Position numbers and translations under genes: made by a program. Below, in pieces: positions 22,597 through 37,708 of a stretch of DNA of 64,000 bases (positions within the stretch are counted from its first letter, which is position 1; each line of letters begins with the position of its first letter). A model generated the notes under the pieces. The model did no database searches, was not told the origin of the DNA, and saw only the letters and a program-made list of their open reading frames with translations. The DNA comes from Psoroptes ovis (Eukaryota > Arthropoda > Arachnida > Sarcoptiformes > Psoroptidae): assembly GCA_002943765.1 (NCBI GenBank), contig PQWQ01000017.1, forward strand, positions 1,073,501 to 1,137,500. The letters run 5' to 3'.

Positions 22597-25591
22597 ATGA
22601 GTTCCTCGATAAGCATTCTTAGTGATTATAACCATCGATCATTGATGGATATATTGAATGCATCGTCATCGTCACATATTTCTATCAATACATTTCCATC
22701 GCATTTCATTGGATTTCTTCAATCAACATTTTTAGTTTCAGAAATAAATGATTCAACTTTGGATAAATGGAAACCTTGCACAAACAATAATGGTGTGAAT
22801 AATTATAAAACCATCACAAATTATTCTAATGAATTTAATGACTCATATGAAAATTTCAATTTGAATTTATTCAATATATTGATTGGGGAAAAAAATCTAC
22901 TACGAATTCAAAATTATTCCATTTGCCAATTGAATAGAAGACTGAATTGTTTACTCTGGATTAATGGAAAACATTTACGTTTTGACTCCAATGAATCAAG
23001 TGAAAAAAGCACCGAACGATTAGATGATTGGTACTATTGTAGGCCAATGTTTGAATCGATAATTGATGCTTCAATGGTTTCGTTTGGTCATATGATTGTC
23101 AAAAACGTCGTAGAAGCTTCGAATGATACGTTCTACTGCCAATACAGATTGGACAAACAAATGGAAACAAATTTTCGCCAATACACTAACAAATATTGCC
23201 CCATCAATCGTATTGATATGTTTTATTCGCGTCAATCTTCCGGTCGAGTACTGCTAACTGGCGGTAGCATTGTGATTGGTAGCGGCCGCGATTCAATGCA
23301 CCGTAATTTTCCATTCATTCCAAATGACAGTATGCGTAAAGCCTATCGAGAAATTTTCGGCGCCAAAGGCCAATACATAAAGACTGACAGATCACACCGC
23401 TTGGACAAATATTTACTCGAAATTCGAGAAAATATTTTGCAAACAAACTTTCAAAGTTTGGTTGAGCATTGTTGTCCATTGAATGAAAATGGTAAAAATA
23501 TTTTCGAGCGACAAACAAAAACAAAACAAATGAATCAGTTGATTCATTCCATTTTACATCGCATCATACCAATGTTTATAAAGCAACGTAATTATTTTGT
23601 TCGTGCATTCTCCAATAATCTCAAACAAATTCTCACATCATGTTACTTAAGCACTTTTCGCGTTTGGGATATTATTCATAACATTCAAATGAATTTATTT
23701 AAATCATTATTTCAAGATTTATATGAAGACATCAATGTATTTGTCCAAGAAAATGAATTGGAAATATTATTCTTTTGTTGGCTATTCCGAATCGTCAAAC
23801 ACATTATTCGCACTAAATTCTACATAACCGAATGCAGACAATTAAAATACAAATTATTATTCTTTCGTCATGATTTATGGGCTCGATTGTCAGATAAGAC
23901 TATTTATGCAAACATAAAAGCCAATCATTGGTCAAGAATCGTTGCATCAAATGCTATTGAATGTGATGATCTGTCTCAATATTTGCAACACTCGTCATTG
24001 CGCTTCATTCCTAAGCGAAATGGTTTACGGCCGATAACCAGATTATGTTTTGCTCGATTTCATCAATCGAATAAAAAATTACGTCGAGAAGCATCAAACA
24101 TTGTTCAATTTTTAAAAGCGTTAAATGGCTATTTTCGCAGGAATTTCGAATGCGGATCGGAAGTATACGATTTACAGGAAAAATTGCTCAATTTAAAAAT
24201 GGAAAATTTGCAGCGGCCAAAATATTTTATTGTTCGAGGGGATTTCCAAAATTGTTATCAATCAATCAATTTGACTAAACTTATGTCAATCATTCTTTGG
24301 ACTATTCATCACATGACCAAAAATTGGAACTGTGAACGAGTCATGATCGGCAATTATCGATTACCAGCCAAATTATATATTAATAACGTGAAAATCATTA
24401 AGAAATATGGGAATTCATTCGTCAAAAAACGGAGAATGATTTTTCGTAATCTTCATTTAGATCAAAACACTTATCGATGCGTTTTCAAACAAATAGACCC
24501 TCAAATGGTTCGCAATGCATTCATAGATTTAGCAACTAGTGAATCCTGTGAATTGGACACCAAGATAGTGATTACACTTTTACACGTTTATTTAAGCAAA
24601 TCTTTTATTCATGTTGGTAGAAAAAGTTGCTATCGATTCATTGGTCATGGCATTCGTCAAGGTGGCCCTTTATCCGATGAATTATGTCAAATTTATATGA
24701 ATTTCATTTGGAAAAATATTTTGAATAAAAGTTCATTGACAAAGGAAGATTTATTTTTTACGTTTGTCGATGATTTTCTATTGATAACCTCGGACCTTGA
24801 AAAGGCACGAAATTTTAGGATGATTATGTTGAATGCCATCGAAAATAAATATGATCTTAGCGTCAATCCCAATAAAATCTGCACCAATTTCGATGAACAA
24901 GGTAATCTAAGAATAAATCATCCAATCGAATTCTTAGGACGACTATTTCAAATTGATCAATATGGAGAACTTGCCATACGCAGGGATTATGAATCATTTG
25001 CTGAACTAAACATACAAGATTGTTTCAATTGCAATCCAATGGCGCCATTGCTTTATCATATGAAAATGCTTTCAGGTTAGTTTCATTTGAATCACATGCA
25101 AACATTGATAAGACGATTATATATTTTTAGCAAACATCACTAACAAATGTCATCCTGAACTGTTTGATTGCCGCCTCAATCGATTGGCAGTAGTCGCGGA
25201 AAACATTTATCAGCGATTCATGTTGCAAGCAATGAAACTTGGATGTTTAATGTCTAAACTTCAACATTTTGACTCTTCAATGGCCATACATTCGAGCAGA
25301 CATGTGTGTCTATTTATCTATCATATGTCTAAACGTTTTTATAGATCTCTACAGAAATGGCCTATCGAAATGCGATTAAGTGAAATTCACATACATTTAA
25401 TAGCTGCTCATACGTTCAAAGTGCTTTGGAACACCAAACTAAAACATCGGCCCAAAATTGAGCGTTCAATCATTGAAAATTATTATTTGCAATTAAAAAT
25501 GTATCAATATTCATCAATAATTGATTTAGAATCAATTTATCGATTGCCCGAACGATTAATGCATCCATTTTATCAAATTAGACTTAAATGA
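22597..25591 (+). CDS. TERT: telomerase reverse transcriptase
   Basis: Two exons, 22597-25075 and 25131-25591, give 979 residues; the 55-base intron lies in the C-terminal extension. Motifs in order: T motif near residue 405 (FYITECRQLKYKLLFFRHD), RT motif 1 near 468 (LRFIPKRNGLRPI), motif A near 549 (VRGDFQNCYQSI, catalytic Asp), motif B' near 685 (GHGIRQGGPLSDELC), motif C near 722 (FVDDFLLIT, the two catalytic Asp), motif D (NPNKICTNF) and motif E (EFLGRLF). The GIRQGG and VDDFLL forms and the T motif separate TERT from retroelement RTs. The C-terminal thumb follows (KCHPELFDCRLNRLAVV, then NIYQRFMLQAMKLG). It would extend telomere ends from an RNA template. The N-terminal part before the T motif is shorter than in vertebrates; an unseen 5' exon cannot be excluded. 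It lies between PPP1R21 and a decayed piece of PPP1R21. Confidence 0.95.
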
Positions 25592-25671
25592 GATGCATTC
25601 ATCATGATTCTATTTTAATTAGCATGTTATCGAGATTTTCTTTTGGAAAACATGAAAATCAAACTCAATTG
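25592..25671. other. TERT 3' end
   Basis: Short AT-rich stretch separating the TERT stop codon from the PPP1R21 remnant. Confidence 0.4.
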
Positions 25672-26360
25672 ATGTATTTCATGGATGGAATTATGAAAGT
25701 AAACATCAAAAACAACATGTTGACACATTAGAACAACAATTGTTTTTCATTAACAAATTTTCAAATAATGCTGATGCTAATGGTGATAGTAATTCTGTGA
25801 ACAAACAAAAATCAATTAATCAAGCATCATGTAATAAAGATGATTATTATATTGAAAATAAATATTTTGATGATCTCAAAAATTGTAAAAAAAAATTATC
25901 TATGATCTCATGTTAAATTATATCACCGTTAACACATCGTTAATTTTTTTGTTTGTTTGACTGGATAAGAATTGATGAAATTTGATCTTTGTGCCCTCAA
26001 ATCCAAGAATCCCTCCATTGATTGTAAACACAAACATTTTTTGAATTTTTTTCCATGGCGTAAATTTAAAAAATTTTTCTCTTTTCATTTTTTTTTTTTT
26101 TTGAAATTTCTCTCATCGAGTAAATATATCGATTTTGCCCAGATTTCATGAAAATTTTTCTGTTCTGTTTCATGTTTAAAAATAGCCACAAATTGATACA
26201 AAATTTTTTTTACTTGATTTCATTTTAATCAGAATCTTTGGAAAAAGGATTGGCTCTAAACGTTCAAAATACAACTAATCAATGATCGGTTATGGATTGA
26301 TTAATTTTGAAAAATAATTGATAATTTTTTTCAATATATTCATAAGTTGAAATAAATTTT
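25672..26360 (+). pseudogene. decayed PPP1R21 fragment
   Basis: Three blocks resemble PPP1R21 in the same order. 25672-25925 matches the start of exon 3 (19465-19720). 25930-26000 matches the end of exon 6 and intron 6 (shared AATTGATGAAATTT and ATCTTTGTGCCCT). 26230-26360 matches exon 7 with its stop and the following 3' region (shared CAAATACAACTAATCAATGA-type sequence). The acceptor before exon 3 is destroyed (CATCCAGG has become CATGGATGG), the frame is shifted and stops occur. About 230 unrelated bases interrupt the 3' part. Divergence is much higher than in the MED6 duplication, so this is an older event. Confidence 0.85.
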
Positions 26361-26677
26361 ATTATACTTTTTTTTTTGATTTAGCATCGAAAGAAGAAAA
26401 AAAACTATTAACATGATGATAATTTTTTTTTTTGAAAATGTTGTAATGTGTTTAGATATACAATATGAGATAATGGTGATTATATAATGGTATTCATATA
26501 AATGTGTGAAACTCGAATCGAATCTAGGAATTTTCAAAATGAAGAAAAAACACCCAAAATATTGAATATGAATATAATGGTAAATGAGTAATGTGTGTAA
26601 ATGATATTATGAATAATTATGTGAATTTTATAATGAAAAATAATTTGATGCATAATATTTTTGAGAACCAAATTCAA

Positions 26678-27472
26678 TTATTTTTTTGTTCCACCACCAC
26701 CAGCTGCAATTTTTTTCGAAGATGATTTTTTACTTGATGCGTTTGTTGTTGGTTTTTTCGATGATGGTGATTTTGCTGGTTTAGCTTTTTTCGTTGTTGG
26801 TGTTGATGTTGTTGATTTAACTTTTGGTTTTTTCGGGGATTTTGGTGCTTTACGATTTTTTTCAATTTTAGCTTTCTTTTCTGGTTTATTCGATTTATTT
26901 GTTGATGATTTTGGTGATTTCACTTTTTTTGCTGCAACTTTTGCATTCGTAGCGCTTGGAGTTGTTTTAGTTGAAGATGCAGAACCAGATGCTGATTTCA
27001 TTGGTTTAGATTTTTTGACATTAGTTGATGTTTTTTCTTTTTTGTCAGCTTTAGCTGCTTTTACTGCTGCTGTTTTTGGTTTCTTAGCCTTTTTCAATGC
27101 ATCTTTTTTGTCATCTTTACTCAATTTGAATGAACCAGAAGCACCTTTACCTTTTGATTGGATCAATAAACCATTGGTGACAGCGTTTTTCAAATGTTTA
27201 CGAATAAATGGTGACATTCGTTCAATGTCCACACTGTAATTTGATTGAATGTATTTTTTAATTGCTTGCAACGATGAACCATTACGTTCTTTTAATGCAA
27301 CAATAGCAGCTTTAACCATTTGTGCAACTGGCGGATGTGTTGATGGACTTTTCGGTTTCGAAGATGATTTCTTCGTGCCTGAAGATTTTTTTGATTTAGT
27401 TTGCTGTTGCTGCTGTTGTTGTTGTTGTTGTGCAGCGGCAGCTGCTGCAGCTGATGCGACAGTTTCGGCCAT
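26678..27472 (-). CDS. linker histone H1
   Basis: Single-exon gene of 264 residues from an ATG at 27472. Layout: an unusual N-terminal Ala run (7) and Gln run (10), a basic Ser/Lys segment, the H1/H5 winged-helix domain at about 46-120 (HPPVAQMVKAAIVALKERNG, then SLQAIKKYIQSNY and KNAVTNGLLIQSKGKGASGS), and a long Lys/Ala/Pro/Ser-rich tail with SPKK-like motifs (APKSPKKPK) ending AAGGGGTKK. H1 binds linker DNA at the nucleosome entry and exit site and compacts chromatin. The Ala/Gln start is atypical for H1 and probably a repeat expansion. It is the first of three histone genes here (H1, H4, H2A). I see no histone stem-loop after its stop. Confidence 0.95.
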   Translation of the reverse strand: MAETVASAAAAAAAQQQQQQQQQQTKSKKSSGTKKSSSKPKSPSTHPPVAQMVKAAIVALKERNGSSLQAIKKYIQSNYSVDIERMSPFIRKHLKNAVTNGLLIQSKGKGASGSFKLSKDDKKDALKKAKKPKTAAVKAAKADKKEKTSTNVKKSKPMKSASGSASSTKTTPSATNAKVAAKKVKSPKSSTNKSNKPEKKAKIEKNRKAPKSPKKPKVKSTTSTPTTKKAKPAKSPSSKKPTTNASSKKSSSKKIAAGGGGTKK

Positions 27473-29650
<2,178 letters not shown>

Positions 29651-29886
29651 TTTTGTAAAGAAAAACTCAATTTAGAATCTCACATGACTTAAATTTGTAT
29701 TTGTAATTTCAATTTACTTGACCAATTTTTTTTAAAAATTTTTGTAAATAAAATATTTTTTTGAAATTAAATTTTACAAATATTTATTGCAATGAAAATG
29801 ATAAATCAATTGAATTGCATTTATAGTTGAGAAGTGAAAAAGGTAAATGAATTGAAATTTGTAAATTGATCGATTATCTCGAATGA

Positions 29887-30323
29887 TTACGCTGTTTTTT
29901 CAGTTTTCTTAGGCAACAGAACAGCTTGAATGTTTGGTAGTACACCACCTTGGGCAATAGTAACACCAGATAATAATTTATTCAATTCTTCATCATTTCT
30001 GATTGCTAACTGTAAGTGTCTTGGTATGATACGTGTTTTTTTATTATCACGTGCAGCATTACCGGCCAATTCTAATACTTCAGCAGCTAAATATTCTAAA
30101 ACGGCAGCCAAGTATACGGGTGCACCGGCACCAACACGTTCAGCATAATTTCCTAAGTGAACAATTATGGAAAATTAAGCTAAATTGCTCATCAATAACA
30201 AATATATTGAATACCTTTACGCAGTAAACGATGAATACGACCGACTGGAAATTGTAAACCAGCACGTGATGAACGTGATTTAGCTTTCGATTTGACTTTA
30301 CCTCCTTTACCACGACCAGACAT
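29887..30323 (-). CDS. H2A: histone H2A with one intron
   Basis: Exon 1 is 30215-30323 and exon 2 is 29887-30152 on the minus strand; the 62-base intron (30153-30214, GTATTC...TTAG) splits the Gly codon of RLLRKG / NYAERVGAGAP. The product of 124 residues runs [20 protein letters not shown] to LLPKKTEKTA and is a canonical H2A: it has no SQ-[ED] H2A.X tail and is not H2A.Z-like. It pairs with H2B in the nucleosome. An intron in a canonical-type H2A, the absence of a visible 3' stem-loop and an AATAAA after the stop suggest a polyadenylated, replication-independent style of expression. Confidence 0.97.
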
Positions 30324-30485
30324 TTTGCTAATTAATTAATTAATTTGATTGAGATCACTAAAAACAAGAAACCAATTTTCGATGTGATTTTTTTTGTTTT
30401 GTTATTGTTTTTATTGAGTAATAATTGAGGTATTTCCAGAGTTTTCACTGTTAAAATAGAACATCACAAAAATTGAAAATTTTTG

Positions 30486-30650
30486 CTTTTATATGAAATT
30501 CTAAACATGGTACAAAACATTAGCCAATCAAAAAGGATCTTTTCAAATATCAACAATGATAGCGGCATGTTTCATGGAATAAAATAGGCGTGTCGGCTAG
30601 CGGCAATAAAATACGGTGTGGTTGGAAACAATTTCAATTCTGATTGGCTC
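30486..30650 (-). promoter_or_regulatory. H2A promoter elements
   Basis: On the minus strand CATATAAAAG (30486-30495) is a TATA box about 165 bases upstream of the H2A ATG. CCAAT-type elements lie further upstream (AGCCAATCA near 30521 and GATTGGCT near 30639 on the plus strand), the same set as in front of H4. Confidence 0.6.
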
Positions 30651-33600
30651 AACGTTTGTCCGAATCTTTTCGACATTGATATCTAAATTTATTGAAATCT
30701 GAAATCATTGAAATTAAATCCGAATGTTTATTCAATTGAAACGCTCATTTGATTTAACTAAAGTTTTTATTTCAAACAAAAAATTGAACAAATTTTCCGA
30801 TGTTCACTCTAAAAATACATCTTATTTACCTGTTGTTTGTTAGTTTGTTCTAAGATACACTTGGCAAACAGTGCCTCATATTGCAACGCAATTTATTGCG
30901 ACAATTCCATAGAAATTTAATCACAGAAATCTTTTCTTAAGCTCAAACAACAAATGGTCGTCATCACCAAAACCAAAATGAAACCGTTTTTGGGAGAAGT
31001 ATTGCTGAATAGAAACACTGAATCAAATTCAAAGAAAAATAATGGCAAACATTTGATAAAATGCAAAGCTATCTTCCATTTTCTAAGAAAAAACATAAAC
31101 AATTTCTTTTAGAAAACATCTGTTCATCTATTATTTTATCATTTGAAATGATTTATTGTGTATTGAGCAATAAACTAAACAAACATTTAAAAAAACAAAC
31201 AAATCAAATATTCAGATTTTTCTTTACTCGAAACGGTCGAATTAATGTATTTTTCCCGTGACTTATTTGATAAAAAAACTCAAAATTTTCCACTGGAATC
31301 GTTGTCAAAGAATCCTTCAATAAGAATCAAATCCTTAATTAACACTTGATCATTGCAATATCTTTGCGTTAATTGGTTTCAAAGATTTTGCGTAATTAGT
31401 GTTGAAATGATACTCGATCTACTTTCGGAACGAAACCATAATGGTGTGAAGCTATGATATCCTGGACTGATTGTGATTCGGTAAATCAAATGATTTTGTG
31501 AGAAGACCAGAAAATTGTAATGAAGCTACTTCATGAGAATGACAATATGAGATACGCATGTCAACAAAAGAAAAATGTCAAGCCTCATCTTTTGATTAGA
31601 AGATGGCGCCACTTTGAATTTTCAAAAATCTGAAAATTCAAACTGAAACAACTTCCTTTTTACTAATTTGTAAAGATTTGAACAAATAACCAAAAATCGC
31701 ATATCGTTTTAAATTCTGGTTATTTTCAAATTTTTTCGGCTCTAAGGTATTATCAATCGGGATTTCGATTCTTCATCAATTTCCATTGAATATCAATCAT
31801 TATCGCGTTCTGAAGCATATTTGATGCAAATTGAAGTTTAAAAACATTTCCAACAACAACAAATGCATGAACCATATGACCTATGAACCCATTTTTTTCA
31901 TTTTCGACATTTTCATATTACCCCCTCCAAATCACTTTAGGCCATTTTCAATGCAATCAACCAGAGAAAATTCAAGAAAAAAATTCATCGACACAAAACG
32001 TCAATAACGCTACCAGTAAGACAACTACAGTCAGCCAAACAACCAACCTTAAACCATAAAAGAAACCCTCAAACACGAAGTTTTTCTTGATTCACGATTC
32101 ATCATCTTATCAAATATCCACTACGACGACGACATTGATTGAACCAAAAAAAAGAAGCATTGAGCAAATAGCAATAAACAACAACGACCGGTCGATCAAC
32201 AACGATAATTTTATTTCTTTTAATTTCGTTTGTTTTGGCGACCACCAACCGGTCGAACCAATTATTTTTTTTTTTGATTTTACCCCAACAGCAATAACGA
32301 CAACGATGATTCAGTATGATGGCGAAAAAAAATGTGGAAGATTTTCAACATTTTCAAACTATCATTTTAGCGAGAAAATGAATGATTGTTGTTTGCCCCC
32401 TTCGTTTGAACATAAAACTGGCCATTTTTATTTCGCGTTTAGTCCCAAATGTGCATACACACTCACATATGCCACGATATGTTGTGTACATATGATCATT
32501 GCCTCATAGTGATCGATAGCGCACGCAAATGCATACAAACAAAAAATTGCATACTCTTAGTCTCAAATACTTCAATTGCATATTGTGCTGTGTGTGTATG
32601 AGTTCAATTTTAGGTTGGATTCACCATTTTCGTTTTGAACGAAATTAACCAAAAAATGAGATGATGAAGAAGAACCCAAAAACTCAAATAGCGTCGTCGT
32701 TATTTTCGATTATATTTTAGCTTTTTACTTTGGCAAAAATCACTTGAAGTCAATCACGTGATATTCTCGTTCGAATTACGAAGCTTTTAACCTGTCCAAC
32801 CCGAACCTGATTCGGTGGGCCTTATGTTTATTGCTGACGACAAGCGACAAATTTCGAGATTTCGGAAATGAATATTTGGCCTTCTACGAGAAATAAGATG
32901 GTTGAGATTTTTCGGGTGTATTTTGGCTCACTTCTAAAGATTGTAAACCTTGCCTTGTGTCTTATCTTGTTTCATATTTTTGCTGGGTTTTCGAGCAATT
33001 TGGCCGTAAACGGTTGTCGTGGCCGTCATCTTTGTCGTTGTTGTATCTATGTGCCGAGTTTTTTTGTCGCTTCGGATTCGCCTTATTCTCTCTATGTTCT
33101 GATCGCCATATTTTTTTCTAAGTCATACACACACAAAGCACGAACACTTTGGCCAAATGAAAAAATAAAATTTCAGCTGCTCCACCACAGTCTCTTCGTC
33201 GTCGTGTATGTGAGTTTATCTAATTTATTTCTCTTTTTTTTTATTTCTTTCTATTCGTAATTTTCAACTCAATCACCACCAAACAACAACCAAAAAAATG
33301 AAGCAAATCCCCTAAAACTGGCAAACGAACGAAAAAAAAGTTTTGTTCGCTTGTCGATGAGAGATGATGATGATGATGATGATCGACAAAGAATGATCAG
33401 AGAAAAGCACAGAGAGAGTTTGAGCAGCAACGCGATAACGGCGGCTGCCGAACCCAAATAAGAGAAAAGCAGAGAAACTCAAACACACACAAAACACCAA
33501 AAATGCAAAATCCTGAATCGTGGCCGTCGTAGTGTTCGTCGTCGACGACGACGACGAGTGCGTTGCCTCCCGCTTCTTTTGTCTTTTTTTCGCATGTTTT

Positions 33601-35914
33601 TTCTGCTCATTTTTAGCTCTGTCTTTGAATTTTATGTTGCTGCTGCTGCTGGCCACCGTAGTGAATTGAATGGCCGTTTCGTTTCTTTGTTCGAATTTGT
33701 TCTTCATGTTCTGTAGCTGTCCATCCGTCCATCCATTCTACTCGATTAATAGCATTCATTCGATCAGTCGTGAACATCGGAAATTGAAGAAAATGAAAAA
33801 AATTCAAGAAAATCGTGATAATCGTTCAGATGTGTTCAGAGTAGGGAATGAAATAAGCGATGAAATTCGGCGGCAACGAGTAGGCACAGACAGCAGCCAC
33901 ACGAAAACATTGAACGTTTGTGGTGTGTGTATGAATGTGTGTTGGCTGCATTTGAAGTTTCGATGCATCTTAAATGAAGACAAATGCACAATTGATTGAT
34001 GGAATTAAATGAGATTAAACATTTGTATTTGATGATAATGGTTATCAGCAGCAGCAGCAGTACCATTCATTGGATCATTGTTCATTATCATTCATTGAAT
34101 TAAATGGATTGGATCAATGAAATCAGTTGGAAATTCTTTGATTGGATTTGTCTGACGAGGTGGATCGAAAATGAAGCAAATTCTTTGATTGAATCAAGGT
34201 TTTTTTACCAAAATTTGCGTGAATTACTTCATTTTCTCTCATGATTGAGGATTGTCTCATTATCCTGATGGGTAACTTAAGGGTATTTTCAGGAAAGATC
34301 ATCGAAATCATTTAATTCAAGATCAAACTTAATCAACTTGAGTTCTACCGATCTACGGGTAAAATTACGATTACTTCGACTCATAGCCGCTATTGATTAA
34401 GCGATATCAGCGCCATTCATGGTTAATGATGATCATGGTTCGTGTACGGCGCCTGCCGAACCATCTTGATAAAGGTTGATAAAGACCGGCATGAAGAATT
34501 TAACTTTGAAGATTAGTATGGAAAAGATGGTAAGATAAGGATGGAGAGAAATGTTGATCATAAGAAAGATAATGAAGAATTTATTTAATTCAACTGAATA
34601 TTAAGGTAAAGATGGCTAAGAAGCTCGATGATAAATGGTCTTCGGCTGGCTGTGTGTGAGAGCTCGAGAGAGAGACAGAGATAGACAAAGGCAAAGAGGG
34701 ACGACGCTGTGTGGATGGAGGCTATGAAAATTCACACACACCACACGGATTTATTCTAAAACGAGAAATTCGAAAAAAATCAAGCCAAGACATGGCTAGA
34801 CAAAGGCGAATCAATGATGAATAATGGTGAAAATGAATCATGATTCGTACCTTTCGAATACCAGTCGATTAGCATGATATTCTGCCATGATTATTTCGGT
34901 TCGTAGTTTGCCAAGCCCGAATCAGAGCCGTTTGAACTGAATTTCACTATTCAAATGAGATGGACTGCGACAGCTTTTCATTGCAAGGATCACGTGCATT
35001 TATGTGGCAAACATCAATCATTCAAGATTTCATTTGAAATTTGAAATTCTTTCGCTTGTTCGAACAAATGAAGAATCTTTGTAAAACTTTGAAACCTTGA
35101 AAAGTTTAAAAAAAACTCGTAGAATGCGACATGATGATCATGTCCAATGATTCAATGAATACGCAATGACCATATACAACATGAATATGAAATGATATTG
35201 AATATTTGAACGCGATTCAACTCGAAAAACACGAATACACGATGACAAATGCTTGGCCATCTCGTACGGCTGCATCAGGCGACTCACACTCTGCATTCAT
35301 CATCCATTCATCCAACGAATCAGTCTGACTGTATGTCCATCCAAGCCTCTCTCCGTGTGTGTGTCCGATCATCCATTCATTTATTCATCCAGACGTCAGT
35401 CGATTATCATTTACAGCCGACATTCATCCATGGTATAGGAGAATGTTCTTCAAATAAATTATCATCAGCAGCAGTGAAACATCTTTCTATTCATTTCATT
35501 CAACGAAACTCATCACCATTCGAGATAATACCACATATCAGCTTATCCAATTTTTTTGAATCATTATTATCAATATCAACGCATTCAAATACATGAATAC
35601 AGCATCATACTGCAGCAATATTAGCCATCATTCGAATCATCATCGTTTGTCCAAATCATCTGTATACATAATACTCATACATACAGAGATACGCAGATTG
35701 CAACAGCAACAACAACAACACCATACCATCCATACACATTTATTACTCTTCATGGTTTTCAAATGAAATAATAATAATAATAATATATCTCAATGTGTGT
35801 GTTTGTGTATTTGATCAAATGTTGAAATAATAATTGCTCTGTGTGTGTATGTAAACTGACACAAAATGGTATGGTATTATTGGTATAATATGCATGTGCT
35901 GCAATCGCTGTATT

Positions 35915-36026
35915 TGTCGTCGTCGTCGTCGTCGTTTGCTGTATTTCAATTTAATTTGGTTTTGTCTTGTTTGAATGTATTTGAGTGCTCTGTATATGCG
36001 TATGTGTGTGTGTGTGTGTGTGTGTG
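35915..36026. repeat. GTC and TG microsatellites
   Basis: A GTC trinucleotide run (35915-35935) and an uninterrupted TG run (36003-36026), with more TG near 36065-36085. They explain the Cys/Val-rich open frames on the plus strand there. Confidence 0.85.
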
Positions 36027-37708
36027 CAGAGTATTTGAATGCTTTTGCAGAGTTCGCTGTTGTGTGCTTGTGTGTGTGTGTGTGGATGGATTTATATTTA
36101 CTTTTGGCTTTTTTTTTTGTTGGGGCTAGGTTGCCTGGGTTGTTTGGCTGGTTCGTTTGGTTGGTTGGTCGATCGGTCGGTTTTTAGTTTAATGTTATTG
36201 CTATTTTAGTTTTTAGTCGTTTGGTTTGATGATCGCCATGATTAAAATGCTGGTTTGTTATGTATATGTGCGTGTGTGTATTTGCTTGCTTTGCTATTCA
36301 GTTGTCTGACATATTAGCGTTCACAAATATTCGTTAATTGTAAATTGTGGATTTTTTCGTTTTTCTTCATTCTCTTGGTTTGAATATATTTGATTCGATA
36401 TATTTGAAAATATTTTGCTGTCATTTTATTCTTCGAAATTTCTTCACCAGCAGCGATTAACTAATGATGACCATCGGCTGAAGCAGCCATCAGTCCAAGA
36501 CTGTCATTCGATCATTTTCAAACAAAATTCGTTCGTTTGAACTGATCTTCAATATGTGCATGGATACAGAGATCAACGAATAGATATTGTTAGTTGATGC
36601 TCAATCAAATTAAATTCATAGTCATACATAAATGTTAAAGATTAACTTGCTGTCAATTATTTTTTAATTAGATTCTTTTCAATGATTCTTTACTAAATCA
36701 AGAATTATTCTCTGGAACCTGATTGGCCGCAATCGCAATACATGAAATAGATAAAGAAATAATTGTCAAACATTACTTTGAATTCTTATCATTATAATTG
36801 AATCAATCATCGATACTGTGTGATCTAACTAAGTGAAATACGCATTCGTCATCACATCATCGTAGTCGTTGCCGCCGTTGTTGTTTTAGTTTCGAGAGTT
36901 TTATTTCGATCGTCGCCGTGTGTTTCAACTAAAAAAAAAATTTCCAACAGAAATTTCAATTTCAATTTTTTTGTATATGCGTGAAAAGGGCGCGGTATAC
37001 ATCTTCCAATAACGACAACGGCTGCAGCCACAGCAGCAGTAACAATAAACCATCAGAAACAAATAAACAAAACAGCAGTCAAATGCATCATCCATCCATT
37101 CATTCATCCTCGACATTTATATCCTCACATCAATAGATTCATATATATTTGATTCAATCCAATATTACAACGATAACGATAACCAGCAGCAAGTAATCGA
37201 CGGTTAATAATTGAAAATCAAAAAAGTGTCAAATACTCTTTGTAAATTTAATAAAAATCAAATCAACAACAACATCACTCGCATACATGCGTTTATGAAT
37301 CGTTTTCATCATCATCGATAATTGACAAAGCAACGTTCATTTTTGCCGCATTGCTGCATTTTTTCAATGTGTGCATGTGTTTCTGTGCGCTTTGTCTTTG
37401 TTTTGCATCATCTCAATTATTTAGATGATTCCTCTTGAAAATTTAAACGATCAAGTGTGTGTGCGATTGAACGCAAACTCAAACGCAACAACATAAAAAC
37501 AATGAAAAATTAGTTGAAATGCTTTCATCATTGTTGAAATTCAATTTGCCAACCGATTTTCATTTATTCATTAATTTAATCTTTGTTCTTCCGAAATTGA
37601 GTAATTTAGCGTCATTTTTAAGCGAATTTTCCAGCCTTTTAGGCAGCTTTGACCATTTTCGAATTGATTTGGCATCTCATACAGTATTGATATAACCAAC
37701 CACCGATC

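Larger units (their letters stand above)
30324..37708. other. 7.4 kb region without recognisable gene
   Basis: Apart from the H2A promoter, no frame here matches a family I know. Open frames of 60-140 codons occur (for example 32087-32509 plus, 33312-33707 minus) but are of mixed low complexity and lack supporting splice structure. Parts of 32.6-37.1 kb are richer in G+C than the surroundings and contain GTC/GAC, TG and GAT repeats. A palindromic GTCGTCGACGACGAC sits at about 33540-33555. It may hold 5' untranslated exons or regulatory DNA of the MADF gene or an unseen gene. Confidence 0.45.

Noticed and set aside
26661..27239. Long plus-strand frame rich in Phe, Asp and Val
   Set aside because: It is the antisense shadow of the histone H1 gene; Lys codons of H1 read as Phe on the other strand.
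32868..33260. 130-codon plus frame with hydrophobic segments
   Set aside because: No recognisable family, no splice context and irregular composition; treated as a chance frame in a GC-richer patch.
35866..36187. Cys/Val-rich plus frames
   Set aside because: Produced by TG and GTC microsatellites.
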